DNA of 64,000 nt from positions 24,463,646-24,527,645 of the forward strand of contig NC_083097.1 of NCBI RefSeq assembly GCF_949774975.1, in the 5' to 3' direction. The translations under genes were made by a program, and so were the position numbers. Below, piece by piece: positions 36,071 to 46,762 of the stretch (position 1 is its first letter; each line of letters opens with the position of its first letter). The notes below the pieces were generated by a model that saw only the letters and a program-made list of their open reading frames with translations, searched no databases and had not been told where the DNA came from. This DNA comes from Lagenorhynchus albirostris (taxonomy: Eukaryota; Chordata; Mammalia; Artiodactyla; Delphinidae).

Positions 36071-36785
36071 TTTTTTTTTTTTTTTTGGTTCACTGATTCC
36101 TTTATTTATTTAGGAGGCAGGGGGAGGAGACACAGAGTTGGGGGCCAGCAGAGGAAAATTACCTACAGGAGAGGGTTGGGAAGGGTTTGCAGGGATTGAG
36201 CTAGAAAGCAGTAACACTGATTCTGTAGTTGAAAAGGAGTAGTGCACGACTGTAAGTACCTGGTGTGAGTTTTGTAATAAATCCTATCTTATGAATAAGT
36301 ACAGTGCAATACTACTTAGTACATTCATACATGTTTCTATCATCTTGAGATTTTTTATATATACAGCACATGATCTGTTTTTATAAATGTACAGCTTGAA
36401 AAAAAGAGATCCTTCTTGTAATAGGTACAGCATTAAACACAAAAACCAACATGGGCCAGCCACATTCCAACTGAAGACCCAGAGAAAGCCTGGCCAACAG
36501 CCCAGCCTCAGCCCCTGCATCCCAGCAAAGTGTAAACCAGCACCCACTGCACCTGCGGGCTCGGCGGGCCCTTGACATTTGCACGGGAAGAAAGAACAGG
36601 ATGAGCTTAGGGCTTCAAACTCCCAGCTCAAGCTCTGCATTAAAGACTGGAAAGCTCCTATACCTGACACTAAAGGAACCTGTATTACTCCTGTGGCCAC
36701 AGGGACAAGATATCTGAAAACCAAAACCAGAGACATCCTGATAATGGACGTACCTTCATACCCTGATATATGAAAATATTTCTTA
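36071..36785 (-). pseudogene. Processed retrocopy of an unidentified transcript
   Basis: On the minus strand the sequence ends with overlapping AATAAA signals (plus-strand positions 36101-36110), about 15-20 bases before a poly-A of some 16 (T run at 36071-36086). That is the layout of a reverse-transcribed, polyadenylated mRNA. The body is not any repeat I recognise and includes a GC-richer part (36460-36590). A 181-codon minus frame (36829-36284) spans it, but it lacks domain signals and overruns the junction. I take most of it to be 3' UTR. The 5' limit is placed where old L1 sequence starts, and no TSD was found. The parent gene is not identified. Confidence 0.6.
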
Positions 36786-37715
36786 GCTACAACACAGAAA
36801 AACATAAACCATGAAAGAAAGTGATACAAATTGGACTTTTAAATTAAAATATTTTATTCTTCAAATATATGGTTAATGTAACAGAACAGGAGAAAATGTC
36901 TGTGATACACCTGACTAACAAAGGACTTATATTGAGAATATATAAAGAATATTTAGAACTCAATAACAAGAAAGTAAATGACTTAATTGAAGAACTGACA
37001 GGTTGATATAGTGTAGTTATGCACAAAATTTCACACGCAAACTGTAGGAATTTTCATGAATATACAATAACTACAACAGAAAATTTGGCTATAATCTCAA
37101 ATATCTATATTGCCTTAAATCTAAATTCTAAATCCCTTCTTATAATAAAAATTGAGTGATTAATCTTCATGTAGCCACAGTTCAACTTGCTATATGAATA
37201 TACAGGTAAGACTATCATTGTTCCTAGAAGAACCTACAAGTAATATTATTGATGACATCCAAACATGTTTTAAGAAGTTCTTCTTTCTCAGTATGACAAA
37301 GATGGAATAAAGATGATTTTACTACAAAAAAGAAAAAGAAGAAAAACTGACAGAAGACATGAACAAATACTTCCCAAATAAAGTATTCAAGGGCCAATAA
37401 TCACATGAAAAGATGTTCAGCATTTTTAGTTACCAGGAAAATGCAAGTTAAAACCAAAATGAGATACCATTGCATATCTATTAGACTGGCTAAAAGTAAA
37501 AATACTGACAATACCAAGTGGTGGTGAGGATATACAGCAACAGTAACTGTCATATACAATCACTGTGAGAAACTTTCTTGGCAGTTACAGAAAAACATAA
37601 CCACGTATTTACCCGACATACAGTCAATTCACCCAAAGTAAATGAAAACAGATGTCTACACAAAGAATTATACATGAATATTCATAGAAGTTTGATACAA
37701 TATAGCTCCAAACTG
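36786..37715 (+). mobile_element. Old L1M ORF2 C-terminal region, split by a retrocopy
   Basis: 'acataaaccatgaaagaaagtgatacaaattggac', 'gactaacaaaggacttatattgagaatatataaag' and 'ctcaataacaagaaagtaaatgac' lie left of the insertion. 'agacatgaacaaatacttccc', 'ccaataatcacatgaaaagatgttcagc' and 'gagataccattgcatatctattag' lie right of it. These are consecutive parts of an old L1 ORF2 tail. No open frame remains. Confidence 0.8.
37002..37344 (+). pseudogene. Short polyadenylated retrocopy inside L1M
   Basis: About 340 bp of non-L1 DNA interrupts the L1M reading. It carries AATAAA at 37306-37311, about 14 bases before an A-rich tail (37325-37344), and is bounded by the direct repeat 'aactgacag' (36993-37001 and 37345-37353). 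These are the three marks of an L1-mediated insertion. The body is not a SINE I recognise. It may be a 5'-truncated mRNA 3' UTR or an orphan transcript. Not coding. Confidence 0.7.
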
Positions 37716-37820
37716 TATATAAAGAACACTGTAAATCAACTATACTTCAGTAAAAAAAGAATAATTAAAAATAAGAAATTATACTTCAGTAAAGGTAATA
37801 AAAATAAATAAATAAAATGC
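37716..37820 (+). mobile_element. L1 3' terminal fragment
   Basis: 'aagaacactgtaaatcaactatacttcagtaaa' is the L1 3' tip of the subfamily seen at 1142 and 14451. It is followed by a partial duplication ('attatacttcagtaaagg') and an AATA-rich tail. Confidence 0.75.
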
Positions 37821-38835
37821 AAAAGGAGTCACTCTTACTTGGTTTCCAGACCTGCATAGTCTGGCTATTAGGGAAAGAGCAACATATATTGGCAGTAGGT
37901 TCAAAACCTATGATAGCTACTGTAAATGATGACTCCAACATTTCTCTATTGTCTGTATACTACAACCACATCCTTAGTAGGCCATTACACTGTTCTTTCA
38001 GGAAAGTTGAGTCTATAGGTATGAGACCAATGCTGGCTTTATTTCCATGTGAAATGTATTTCTTTTTCAGAAGCAATATTGTGTTAGATAGTAATAGAGT
38101 AAGGCATTCCATAAGTCCACAGCAGGTGATGCTGCCAGCAACACTTTGAAGAGGAAAATCAAATCCATTCCCTCAATATTTATCTAGTTCAGTGAAGATA
38201 AATTGTTGTCCCTCCATAATGGAAGGATTCCAATGTAATCAGCCTGAAACAGATGGAAGGCTGCTTCACCCAAGAGAATAAGGTAAGAGATCCAGCATTG
38301 GTTTCTGCTGTTGGAAGGGAGCCACTTATCAGTGTTGATGGCCAGACCTGTTGTAGGGATAATTCATATTCTTAAGTTTAACACAGCTTCTATCCCTACC
38401 CCATATCTACACAGTATATAGGCCCCTTGAACAAGTACAGGGTGGCTGGGGAAGCAGGCTGATAGACAACCACAGGCAAAGTCATATTGGCTACCGGACA
38501 CTCCTTTTCAGTGGATGTCTTTTGATGAACATTGACACAGGATATAAATATTGTCACCATCTTGGCTCATTTTGAGACATACATTCACATAATTCTTCTT
38601 GGGATGTTTCTGTCACATATGTTCCAACCTTGTTCCATTTGTGCCCTTGACCATCAAGCAAAATTGTTGGCTGCTTTCCATAAATTAGTGTAGATCCAAA
38701 CCTCTAGCCATATTTTATTCCAGGCAATGTGGATAAACAACTGTACTGCTTGATGTTTTGCCCACTAGGAACCTTTCCCATGACCACTTTATTATAGGTT
38801 CACTCCTGACTGGGGCTATAATAGTACTGGAGGGA
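37821..38835 (-). mobile_element. ERVL pol remnant (RNase H-integrase part)
   Basis: The plus strand shows the antisense of an ERVL-class pol region: 'aggcattccataagtccacag', 'aatggaaggattccaatgtaatcagcctg', 'tttctgctgttgg', 'ggatgtcttttgatgaacattg', 'cttggctcattttgagacatac', 'gcccttgaccatcaagcaaaattgttggc' and 'gatgttttgcccactagg'. The order places the integrase end on the left and the RNase H end on the right, so the element reads minus. Frames are broken by stops and indels. No LTR in the same orientation flanks it directly. Confidence 0.8.
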
Positions 38836-38844
38836 GTAATTAAT

Positions 38845-39110
38845 AAGAGAATGCAATTGGAGGTAATAATTGAAAGGCAAGGCTACCTCTATTTGCAGGT
38901 GACAGCATGACATACGAATAAATCAATAGAAAAGTATGAAAAACAGGAACACAGTATGAAATTAACATACAGAAATCAACACTCTAACTAAATAAAAATA
39001 AACAATTAAATATATAATAAAGGAAATGACCACATATATAGTAGCAACAAAAAGGTTAAATACTTGTGAATAATCTTAATAAGAAATGTACAAAACTTTA
39101 TGAGATTTAG
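38845..39110 (+). mobile_element. Old L1 ORF2 fragment at the FADD motif
   Basis: 'tctatttgcaggtgacagcatgac' corresponds to the codons around the RT YADD/FADD motif. It is followed by 'aaattaacatacagaaatcaac', 'actctaactaaat' and 'gtagcaacaaaaaggttaaatacttgtg', in L1 order. Heavily decayed. Confidence 0.75.
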
Positions 39111-39499
39111 TAGATTACACACAGATTTTTCTGCTCTTCCTCTCTCTGAGTACATATTAACATTGTACTTCTGACCTCCCTGAGGTCAGGCATGGCCATA
39201 TATCTAAATGCAGGCCAATGATTTCAGGCAGATGTCACAACTGTCACTTCCCTCACAGGGAAGAGATTCTTAATTTCTAGCATATCTATTTTTATAATCT
39301 CTGAAAGAATTAGTTCCTCAGAGGGGGAAAAAGAAACAAAATTAAGAGTGTGGCATTGAGAAAATCCTTTGAATTGAAAGTGTTACTATCATTTGATTAT
39401 ATGTTCACAGGTCACAGTTTCTGGGCCAGTTTTGTCCAAGGGAACTTTCTACAATTATGGTATTGTTCTATTCTGTACTTCCTGATATGGTAGCCACTA

Positions 39500-39750
39500 G
39501 CCTTATGTAGCTAATCAAACAGTGGAGTATATGTTCTTTCCCACACTGACTCTGGCCTTAAGCTTGTGACCTGCTTTGTCCAAGGAAATAAACTAGCCAT
39601 GGTCAGTCACGCAGACCTGGGAGAACCATCAAGCTGACCCCAGAACAAATTGCCAGCACGTGAAATTGTAAACTAAGTAAATGATTGTTGTTTTAAGCTT
39701 CTAAGTGCAAGGGTGATCTGTTATGTAGCAAAACTACCAATACAAATGTT
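39500..39750 (+). mobile_element. MaLR-like LTR 3' part
   Basis: 'cttgtgacctgctttgtccaaggaaata', 'gaccccagaacaaattgccagcacgtgaaattgt', then 'aatgattgttgttttaagcttctaagtgcaagggtgatctgttatgtagcaaaac'. The last block is the LTR R/U5-like end shared by MaLR-type LTRs. The upstream 39120-39350 may be the diverged 5' part. Confidence 0.6.
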
Positions 39751-40697
39751 TTATTAACTTTTGGACTCTTTAAAAATGGAGGACTTTAAAACACAGTGAA
39801 TTAATAGAACTTCTCATTCCCTGAAGTTGACTACTTCCATTGCTATAAGAACTAAGATGGATCTCCTGATAGAACTTCAAGTCCTTCCAGATACTGAAAG
39901 AATTTTAGGTTGATAATTAGCAAATTAAGAAAATGGAGTGAAGGGGAGAGGTAATCATGGTTCCTGATCTTCAATTTAAGAAATTTTGGAAAAAAAAAAA
40001 AAAAAGAAATTTCGGTCACTGTACACATAAAGTCAGTTTGACAAGAAAACTAATATTTCATATATTAATTCCTTTGGATGTTAATGTATCTAGACATAAA
40101 CTTACAAGAATATTTAATCTTCAATTATCCTGGGAATTTCAAAATGATTAATATTTAAAATGTTGGCATTGGTATATTATTATTAGAGCGACTATTCACT
40201 AGAGCATCATAATTTGTCAATCTCCCTACAAGTTACTGGTATGCTATTTTGTATATAATTAGGAAATGGAGGTTGAACAAGGAGTAAGTTTTCAGACTTC
40301 GTTATAGGGTGGCTTTGGAGCTATACAATTAATGTACTGTTCCAATATATTTCAGAGACTTCTGGGGACAAAATCTGTATTTCTCACCAGGGATCCCAAA
40401 ACTAAATCAAAGGAACAATAGTTGATGATGGAAGAGAAGCCTCAGGATGCTGTGGGGCTGCCTCCTCCCCATGAATGCTGATCTGATAAGGAGCTCTGCT
40501 TTAGGGCCAGCACTGCCTATGACTAATCTACTTGGTTTGGGGGTTGAGTTTAAAAAGCCTATCATCACATTTTTCTTCCCTACGATTTAACCTTTATCAG
40601 CAATGGATGTAATTTTTTGAACTTCATCTCATTTATTTGCCGCAGTCCCCATTTCTTCCAGAATTTGGGTAGTACATTAATCACGGTAAGTTAAGAC

Positions 40698-40698
<1 letters not shown>
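39751..40698. other. No gene; unassigned DNA
   Basis: A 16-base A run lies near 39990. No supported repeat family or coding feature. Confidence 0.45.

Positions 40699-40747
<49 letters not shown>
40699..40747. repeat. (CA)n microsatellite
   Basis: About 23 uninterrupted CA units followed by imperfect ones. Likely polymorphic in length. Confidence 0.98.
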
Positions 40748-40752
<5 letters not shown>

Positions 40753-42144
40753 ATACTCATGCTATATATTCAGTGCAAGTTGGCAACAAGTATCAGCTCT
40801 TCATTAGTAATTCAGAACTCATGATGAGTAAGGTTCCATCATCATGTAACTACATCATCTGGATAACAGTCTGTTCAATCACCACAGCAGTGCAAGAAAC
40901 AGCTTGACAGCCAAGTACCAGCAGTGTCATGATTTGGCTTTAAAGTGACATCATTTGCATTCCCACTTCATCAGCCAGAAAGAGTCATGCAGTCCTACCT
41001 AATTTCAAAGTGGTGGGAAAAAATTCACAATCTCAAAGCCTTCCTTCATTAAAAGAACTTTACCCTCTGCATCCTGTAAATTTTGCTACATCTTCTAAAT
41101 ATTTAGCAGCCACTAACTGCAAAGGGCTTGGGGTGGGGGGCGGTCTGTGCAACGAGATGAAGTAATGTCTTCTACGCTCTTGTCCACTGCTGGTGACACC
41201 CATCAGCCCAGGCTGTAGTACTCAATGAGACCAGCTAGTGGCATTCAGTTCCACTGCAGCACACTGGTATCAATATTTGGGTGGTGGTGAGTAATAAGCC
41301 ATCTCCAGACCCCCTGAATCTGGAACGTAATTCAGCTAGAAACTTTCTCGGGTGGTCAGCAGGTTCTTGCTTGTACCCTTTCAGTGACCTGGGAGATGGG
41401 AACCTGAGGACTCCACAAAGCCTGCCTTCATCTCACCTTGGGAACTTCATAACCTTGACAGTGGCAATGGGGCAATCTTGGTGGAGGTGGTGAATTATCT
41501 TGATATTTGCCCTCTCTCTACTTGCCGTGCTCTGCCGCTTTTGTGTCCTTTTGTGTCGCAGCAGTTCTAGGTGTGCCTTTGGATTCTAAGGCTCAGGAAG
41601 CTATAAAAGAACAATGTGTATTTGTATCTTCATTAGTAATCACGCTGCTTGACATACTCTCATCAAAGTAAGCCCCTCTCTCTTTAAGAACTACCTTTTA
41701 TGATGGTTGTGGCCACCTCAGATGACCTCGAGAAATGTGGCATTTTTGTTTGTACCACTCAGATCTCTTGCATAAATTCTTGTACTGTTCTGTTTAGTTG
41801 TCTGCTGGGGTCACTAACTCCAAAACAGTAAGAGGAGCTCCTATTGCTGATCCACATATGGAAACTCAATATATCTTCCTAAGTATCATTAATATAGAAA
41901 TATTTTTTAAAACTGGAAATAATTTTGTTAAGTTGTAAATCTATGTCATCTAGTTGTTTAAAACAGTAATTGTGTATCCCAGTGCATTGTCAGTATAAAA
42001 ATAAGACATTCATTTTTAGGAAGTAACAAAAACATACAAATTCCACCGATTATAGGGCTTTCCTAATGCATTTTAATATATAATATTTAAATTTTATTTT
42101 TTTGTTTTTAATGTACTCTACTTCAAGTTTACATAGTTTAATTT
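40748..42144. other. No gene; low-copy-looking DNA
   Basis: A less AT-rich stretch (40860-41650) without a named repeat. A 70-codon frame at 41281-41493 has no domain and stops. It may be a diverged retroelement or unique sequence; I cannot tell. Confidence 0.4.
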
Positions 42145-42790
42145 TTTAATTAATTTATTTATTGGAGTATAGTTGATTTACACTGTTGTGTTAGTTTCTG
42201 CTGTATCGCAAAGTAAGTTATACATATATATATATATCCACTCTTTTTTTAGATTCTATTTCCATTATAGGTCATTACAGAGTACTGACTAGAGTTCCCT
42301 GTGCTATACAGTAGGTTCCTATTAGTTATCTATTTTACTTATGTTTAATTAACTAATTAATTTATATGTATATTTTTAAATTTTTGGCTGCATTGGGTCT
42401 TCATTGCTGCACGCGGGCTTTCTCTAGTTGCGGCGTGCGGTGGCTTCTCTTGTTGAGGAGCATGGGCTCTAGGTGCGTGGGCTTCAGTAGTTGTGGCACG
42501 CAGGCTCAGTAGTTGTGGCTCATGGGCTCTAGAGCACAGGCTCAGTAGTTGTGGCACACGGGCTTAATTGCTCCACAGCATGTGGGATCTTCCTGGACCA
42601 GGGCTTGAACCCATGTCTCCTGTACTGGCAGGCAGATTCTTAACCACTGTGCCACCAGGGAAGTCCAAGTTATCTACTTCATGTATAGTAGTGTGTGTAT
42701 ATGTCAATCCCAATCTCCCAATTTGTCCCTCCCCCCACCCTTTCCCCCTTGGTAACCATAAGTTTGTTTTCTACATCTGTGACTCAATAT
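42145..42790 (-). mobile_element. L1 3' UTR fragment split by a CHR-related SINE
   Basis: The inverted L1 3' end is readable as 'ttattggagtatagttgatttacac', 'gttagtttctgctgtatcgc' and 'ttccctgtgctatacagtaggt'. After the SINE it continues with 'tcccaatctcccaatttgtccctccccccacc' and 'gtttgttttctacatctgtgac'. It has a T-rich (poly-A complement) left end. Confidence 0.85.
42341..42667 (-). mobile_element. CHR-related SINE, longer subfamily
   Basis: The head (right end) 'gccaccagggaagtcc' and a B-box complement 'gggcttgaacccat' show the tRNA-derived part. The body differs from the young copies and contains 'cagtagttgtggc' three times (42485, 42507 and 42543). TSD-like flanks 'agttatctattttacttat' (42324) and 'agttatctacttcatgtat' (42668) match at most positions. 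It is older than the eight young copies by divergence. Confidence 0.88.
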
Positions 42791-43940
42791 TTACATTTTT
42801 AAAGCAACAAAAACATTTGCATAACAAATCTTGAAATGTATTAAGTCACTATGCATATCCATGATTTAACTGACATTAAGTTGACGAATATATTTCTAAG
42901 ATAATAGAAGAAAGGTCTGAAGACCTTTTCTCATTTACTTATACAGGACTGGCGCAATATTTTGAGTACCAAAATAGTGTCACATGTTACTAAGAATACA
43001 TTAGAAAGGTTAAAGTGACACTGGGTAAAGTAGGAAAGAGAAAAGAGGAGAAAGCTCACAGGGGCAGGGGGAGAGAAAGAGGGAGGAAGAAAAGAAAAGG
43101 GGAGAAGAAACTAGAAAAAAAGAGAGGAAGAAGGAAGTGAGGAAAATACATGGAAAGATAAAAAATTAGCCTTATTTTATCACTGCCATGATCAAGGGAT
43201 TGAATTCATTTCATATCATCATTTCACCAAAGAGGTTTAGGAAAGTAATTCTGTTTGCTCCAGTTGGTGTTTATTAAAGGGGAAAGAAAGTGATCACACT
43301 CTACTGTCAGCAAAAATTTAATTGTAGTAAAGCACTGAAGCTTATAAGCATTCATTTTCCTTGGCTAAGTTATCTTCAAACTTGTAAGAGAAATAATCCG
43401 AGTTTGTGGGAAGTCTTTGAATGTCTATAAAATAGGGACTATTTGATTTGTTACAGAGACAGTTCTCATCTTAAATATGATTGCATTTCTTTATGTTTTG
43501 ATCAGTAAATCTTGAAACTAGTCCATGTTTCAAAGAACTATAAAGCTGGGGTTTTGGTGACTATAAATCAGATATGTAGAGTATGGTCCTCATTCCAGCA
43601 TTGTCAGTTTGATTTAAAAATATCTGAAATGTGCTAGTCTACCCTTTCCACCACATAAATAGAAGCTATAGAAAAATTTAAGAGAGTCCCAACAGAAAAA
43701 CAGAAAAAGACATGTCTCCCTGATTCTGACTCCTACTTCTGCTCCATATCTGCACAGACACCCACACACAGACACACAAATACACACAGATATACACAGA
43801 CTCAAGTACACTCATATGAAAGAATACCTTGCTTTCTGGCTTAATTAAAATCTGGACACAAACTCAGTGGTCTATTTAAGAAAGAAGAGTGACTCCTGAT
43901 TTAGGTGTTTGTTGGGTAACAAAGGAATTTTCTAGAAAAT
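42791..43940. other. No gene; includes purine and CA-rich tracts
   Basis: A purine-rich run lies at 43031-43145 (listed separately). A CACACAGA-type low-complexity run lies at about 43757-43800. No coding feature or named transposon. Confidence 0.5.
43031..43145. repeat. Polypurine (GA-rich) tract
   Basis: About 115 bp almost free of pyrimidines on the plus strand (AAAGAGG, GGGGGAGAGAAAGAGGGAGG and similar), broken by a few C/T. Confidence 0.9.
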
Positions 43941-44415
43941 TGTATTAGTTTCCTAAGTTTGCCATAGCACAGACAGGGTATGGCTTAAAACAACAGAAAT
44001 TTATTCTCTCATAACTCTTGACACTGTAAGTCCAAAATCAAGGTGTTGGCAGAGTTATGCTCCCCCTGGGACTTTGGGTAAAATCCTTTCTTCTCCTTAG
44101 TTCCCGGTGGTGATGGTCAAACCTTGCCATTCCTTAGCTTGCAGCTGCATCATTCCAATCTCCACCTCTGTCATCACATGGTATCCTCCCCTCATTTGTC
44201 TGTGTTCACACTGTCTTCCCTCTGAGCCTGTTTGTCTACTCTTCTTAAAAGAACACCAGTCATACTGAATTAAGGGCTCACCCCACTTCAGTATGAACTC
44301 ATCTGAAGTAATTACATCTGCAACAGTCCTATTTTCAAATTAGGTCATATTCTGGGGTTTTGTGGGTTAGGACTTTAACATAGCTTTTTAGGGGATACAA
44401 TTCAACCCACAACAG
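43941..44415 (-). mobile_element. MLT1-type ERVL-MaLR solo LTR
   Basis: 'tgtattagtttcctaagtttgccatagcacagacagggtatggc', 'aacaacagaaatttattctctc', 'ccaaaatcaaggtgttggcag', 'ttcttaaaagaacaccagtcatac' and the right end 'gatacaattcaacccacaacag' are inverted MLT1 blocks. It is longer than the other copies and may belong to an older MLT1 subfamily. Confidence 0.85.
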
Positions 44416-44984
44416 TAGATGAAGTTACTTCTTAAACAAACAAAACTATTCCATTTCTGTTATCATATTAGAAAGTCTTCTAAAACCTACTAGGAACTTT
44501 CAAGCCTTCTTTTTTGGTATTTATTTAAACTGCTAGTTAAAATAATATAGATTTAGCATGGAAAATTTTAAAAATACGTACGCTTATAATGAAGGAGGTT
44601 ACAATCACCCATACAGATTTATTAACCACAATATTATTTTTGTATTTATATGAAAGCATACTTTCATTCTGCATATACAATTAACATGTTTTACGCTGCA
44701 AAATATCCAATACACCAGCTGTACTTACAATATGTATCCACTAGCTGTAAGGTCATATAATTAAATAGTTTTCTATTAATGGGTATTCATTTTGTTTTCA
44801 AATATATCCCACTTTAAACACTTTTGTAGTAAACTGCACCTAAAATCTTTATCTACATTTAATATCATTTTATTTTTTCTGGTCTCTCATGCATTTTCTT
44901 CTCCATCTCTGAAATCTAAGATTGTAAGCTTCTTTCAGCTTCATGTTGTCATTTCTATGCAGCATTTTGTACCTGTTGTCCATC
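44416..44984. other. No gene; AT-rich DNA
   Basis: No repeat or coding feature that I can support. The right part may be upstream L2 sequence. Confidence 0.4.
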
Positions 44985-45255
44985 GCCTCTTCCTGGAACA
45001 CACTTTCCTGAACATTTCATAATGCTACCTCTTTCTAAGCCTTCAGCCCTCTGTTTAGATAACACTCTGCAGATAGGCCTTTCCTGATGCCTTGCAAAAT
45101 TGCGTCTTAGCTCCCTATACTGTAATAAAATTCATAACACATTGTTTCTCATTTCAATTTTTGATTATACTACTGTGAACGGAGGGTCAGTGACTTTCTT
45201 ATCTACCCAACATTCCCCAACACACATAATGTATTTGCTCAACAAATGTCCTCCA
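44985..45255 (+). mobile_element. L2 LINE 3' end
   Basis: 'ttcctggaacacactttcctgaac', 'aacactctgcagataggcctttcctgatgcc' (from 'gaggccttccctgacc') and the terminal 'acataatgtatttgctcaacaaatgt' (from 'catagtaggcactcaataaatatttg') lie in L2 order. Confidence 0.75.
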
Positions 45256-45439
45256 ATAGTCCCTATCTTAGAAATTTCACCACCAAACTTCCAGCTTCTA
45301 GACCTGAATTCTTGAATCTTGAAAGTCTTCTCAGTTACCATCTTTTCCAAGAAATCCACAGTATCACTATATCTTACTTGATCTACTACAGTACTTACTT
45401 ATATAACATCCACTCTCCACACCTGTCCTTTTTTAATGT

Positions 45440-45765
45440 ACTCTCAATTTTCTCAGATGGCCTTTTAAAAAGATCATTCAAAACTTTGTAGTTCTATTGT
45501 TCATAATCTTCAATGGCTTTTACTACTTTCAAGATAAAGAGAAAATCCTTCACATTACTCCCAGGTTTTGCCTATGGACTTCCTGTCCAGCCTAATGTCA
45601 CCATCTCCTGCCTTATTCTGCCCACCCCAAGCATACGGGCTTTCACTGAGATCCCCAAAATTGCCGTGTTGTCTTCTGCCATAAATTATTTACACAAGTT
45701 GTTTCCTTATCAGAAATGATTCTACCTGCTCTAACTCTGCATTATAACATTCTACCTCATTCTTT
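45440..45765 (+). mobile_element. L2 LINE fragment
   Basis: 'cataatcttcaatggcttttactactttcaagataaagagaaaatcc', 'cttcctgtccagcctaatgtcaccatctcctgcc' and 'acacaagttgtttccttatcagaaatg' fit an upstream portion of L2. It lies after a 3'-end piece in the same orientation, so it is a separate insertion. Confidence 0.65.
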
Positions 45766-45944
45766 TTTTTTAGGTAGATAAAAACTTTTATTGGGTAGAT
45801 CAATCCATTCATCTATTAATCAAGGGCATGATGCCTTAACAAATCACTATGTATATTTAACAAATAGTAGGAAGAAGAAAACTAGCATGTATTAAAAGCC
45901 AGATAAGTGCCAAGCCCTCTTTTTGTTTTCATTTTGTGTTTTGT

Positions 45945-46301
45945 TTTTTTTCTTTCAGCTTTACTGAGACATAATTGACATACAGCACTGTATAAACTTA
46001 AGGTGTACAGCATAGAGCTGACTCACATACATCATGAACTGATTATCACAATAAGTTTACTGAGCGTCCATCATCTTATACAGATACAAAATTAGAGAAA
46101 TAGAAAAACATATTTTTCCTTGTGATGAACTCTCAGGTTTTACTCTCTTAACAGCTTTCATATATAACCTACAGCAGTGTTAATTATATTTATCATGTTG
46201 TACATGACATCCCTAGTACTTACGTATCTTATAACTGTAAGTTTGTACATTTTGACTGCCTTCCTCCAACTCCCCCTCTTCCCATCCCCCAACTCATTCT
46301 T
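45945..46301 (-). mobile_element. Old L1 3' end
   Basis: Inverted L1MA/MB-like 3' UTR: 'ctttactgagacataattgacatac', 'aacttaaggtgtacagcatag', 'cttataactgtaagtttgtacattttgac' and 'cttcctccaactccccctcttcccatccccc'. A CHR-type SINE interrupts its right side. Confidence 0.85.
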
Positions 46302-46436
46302 TATTTTTTTTGGCCGTGCTGCGCAGCTTGTGGGATCTTAGTTCCCTGACCAAGGCTTGAAACTGGGCCCTCAGCAGCAGTGAGTGAGAGCGCGGGGTCC
46401 TAACCACTGGACCACCAGGGAATACCCCCCGCCCCA
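46302..46436 (-). mobile_element. Older CHR-related SINE
   Basis: A minus-oriented short form: 'ttggccgtgctgcgcagcttgtggg', 'atcttagttccctgaccaagg', ending 'ccactggaccaccaggga'. A clean 11-bp TSD, 'aactcattctt', flanks it (46291-46301 and 46437-46447). It sits inside old L1 sequence. Confidence 0.92.
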
Positions 46437-46640
46437 AACTCATTCTTAAAATATCAATTCTAAGGTCATATGTTCAGAGAAACCCTCTCTGATTTTACTG
46501 ACTTCATGATATGCCAGTATGTTTGTTCTTAAGGCATGAAAACATGTTGCAATTTTCCTTTACAGAACACCACTGATCAAATAAGCATATACATATGCTA
46601 ATATCAGATCTTCCTTTTAACATTCAGGTGTAAGGTCAGT

Positions 46641-46762
46641 TCTGGGAGATGAGAGATGTGATACTCACCTGGGGACATGGTAGATACATGAGGTTTTTTC
46701 AGAACTTTGCTTGGAAAGAAGCTCATCTCTGTCCCCAGTTGTCATATCTCTCATCTCCCAGA
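46641..46762. repeat. Imperfect inverted repeat, long stem
   Basis: The left arm 46641-46677 ('tctgggagatgagagatgt...cacctggggaca') is complementary to the right arm 46730-46762 ('tgtccccag...atctctcatctcccaga'). Only a 4-base gap and a few mismatches separate them, and the loop is about 52 bases. No known transposon end is recognised. Confidence 0.9.

Noticed and set aside
36284..36829. 181-codon minus frame as a possible protein gene
   Set aside because: It crosses from old L1 into a retrocopy, has no domain, and lies in what looks like 3' UTR.
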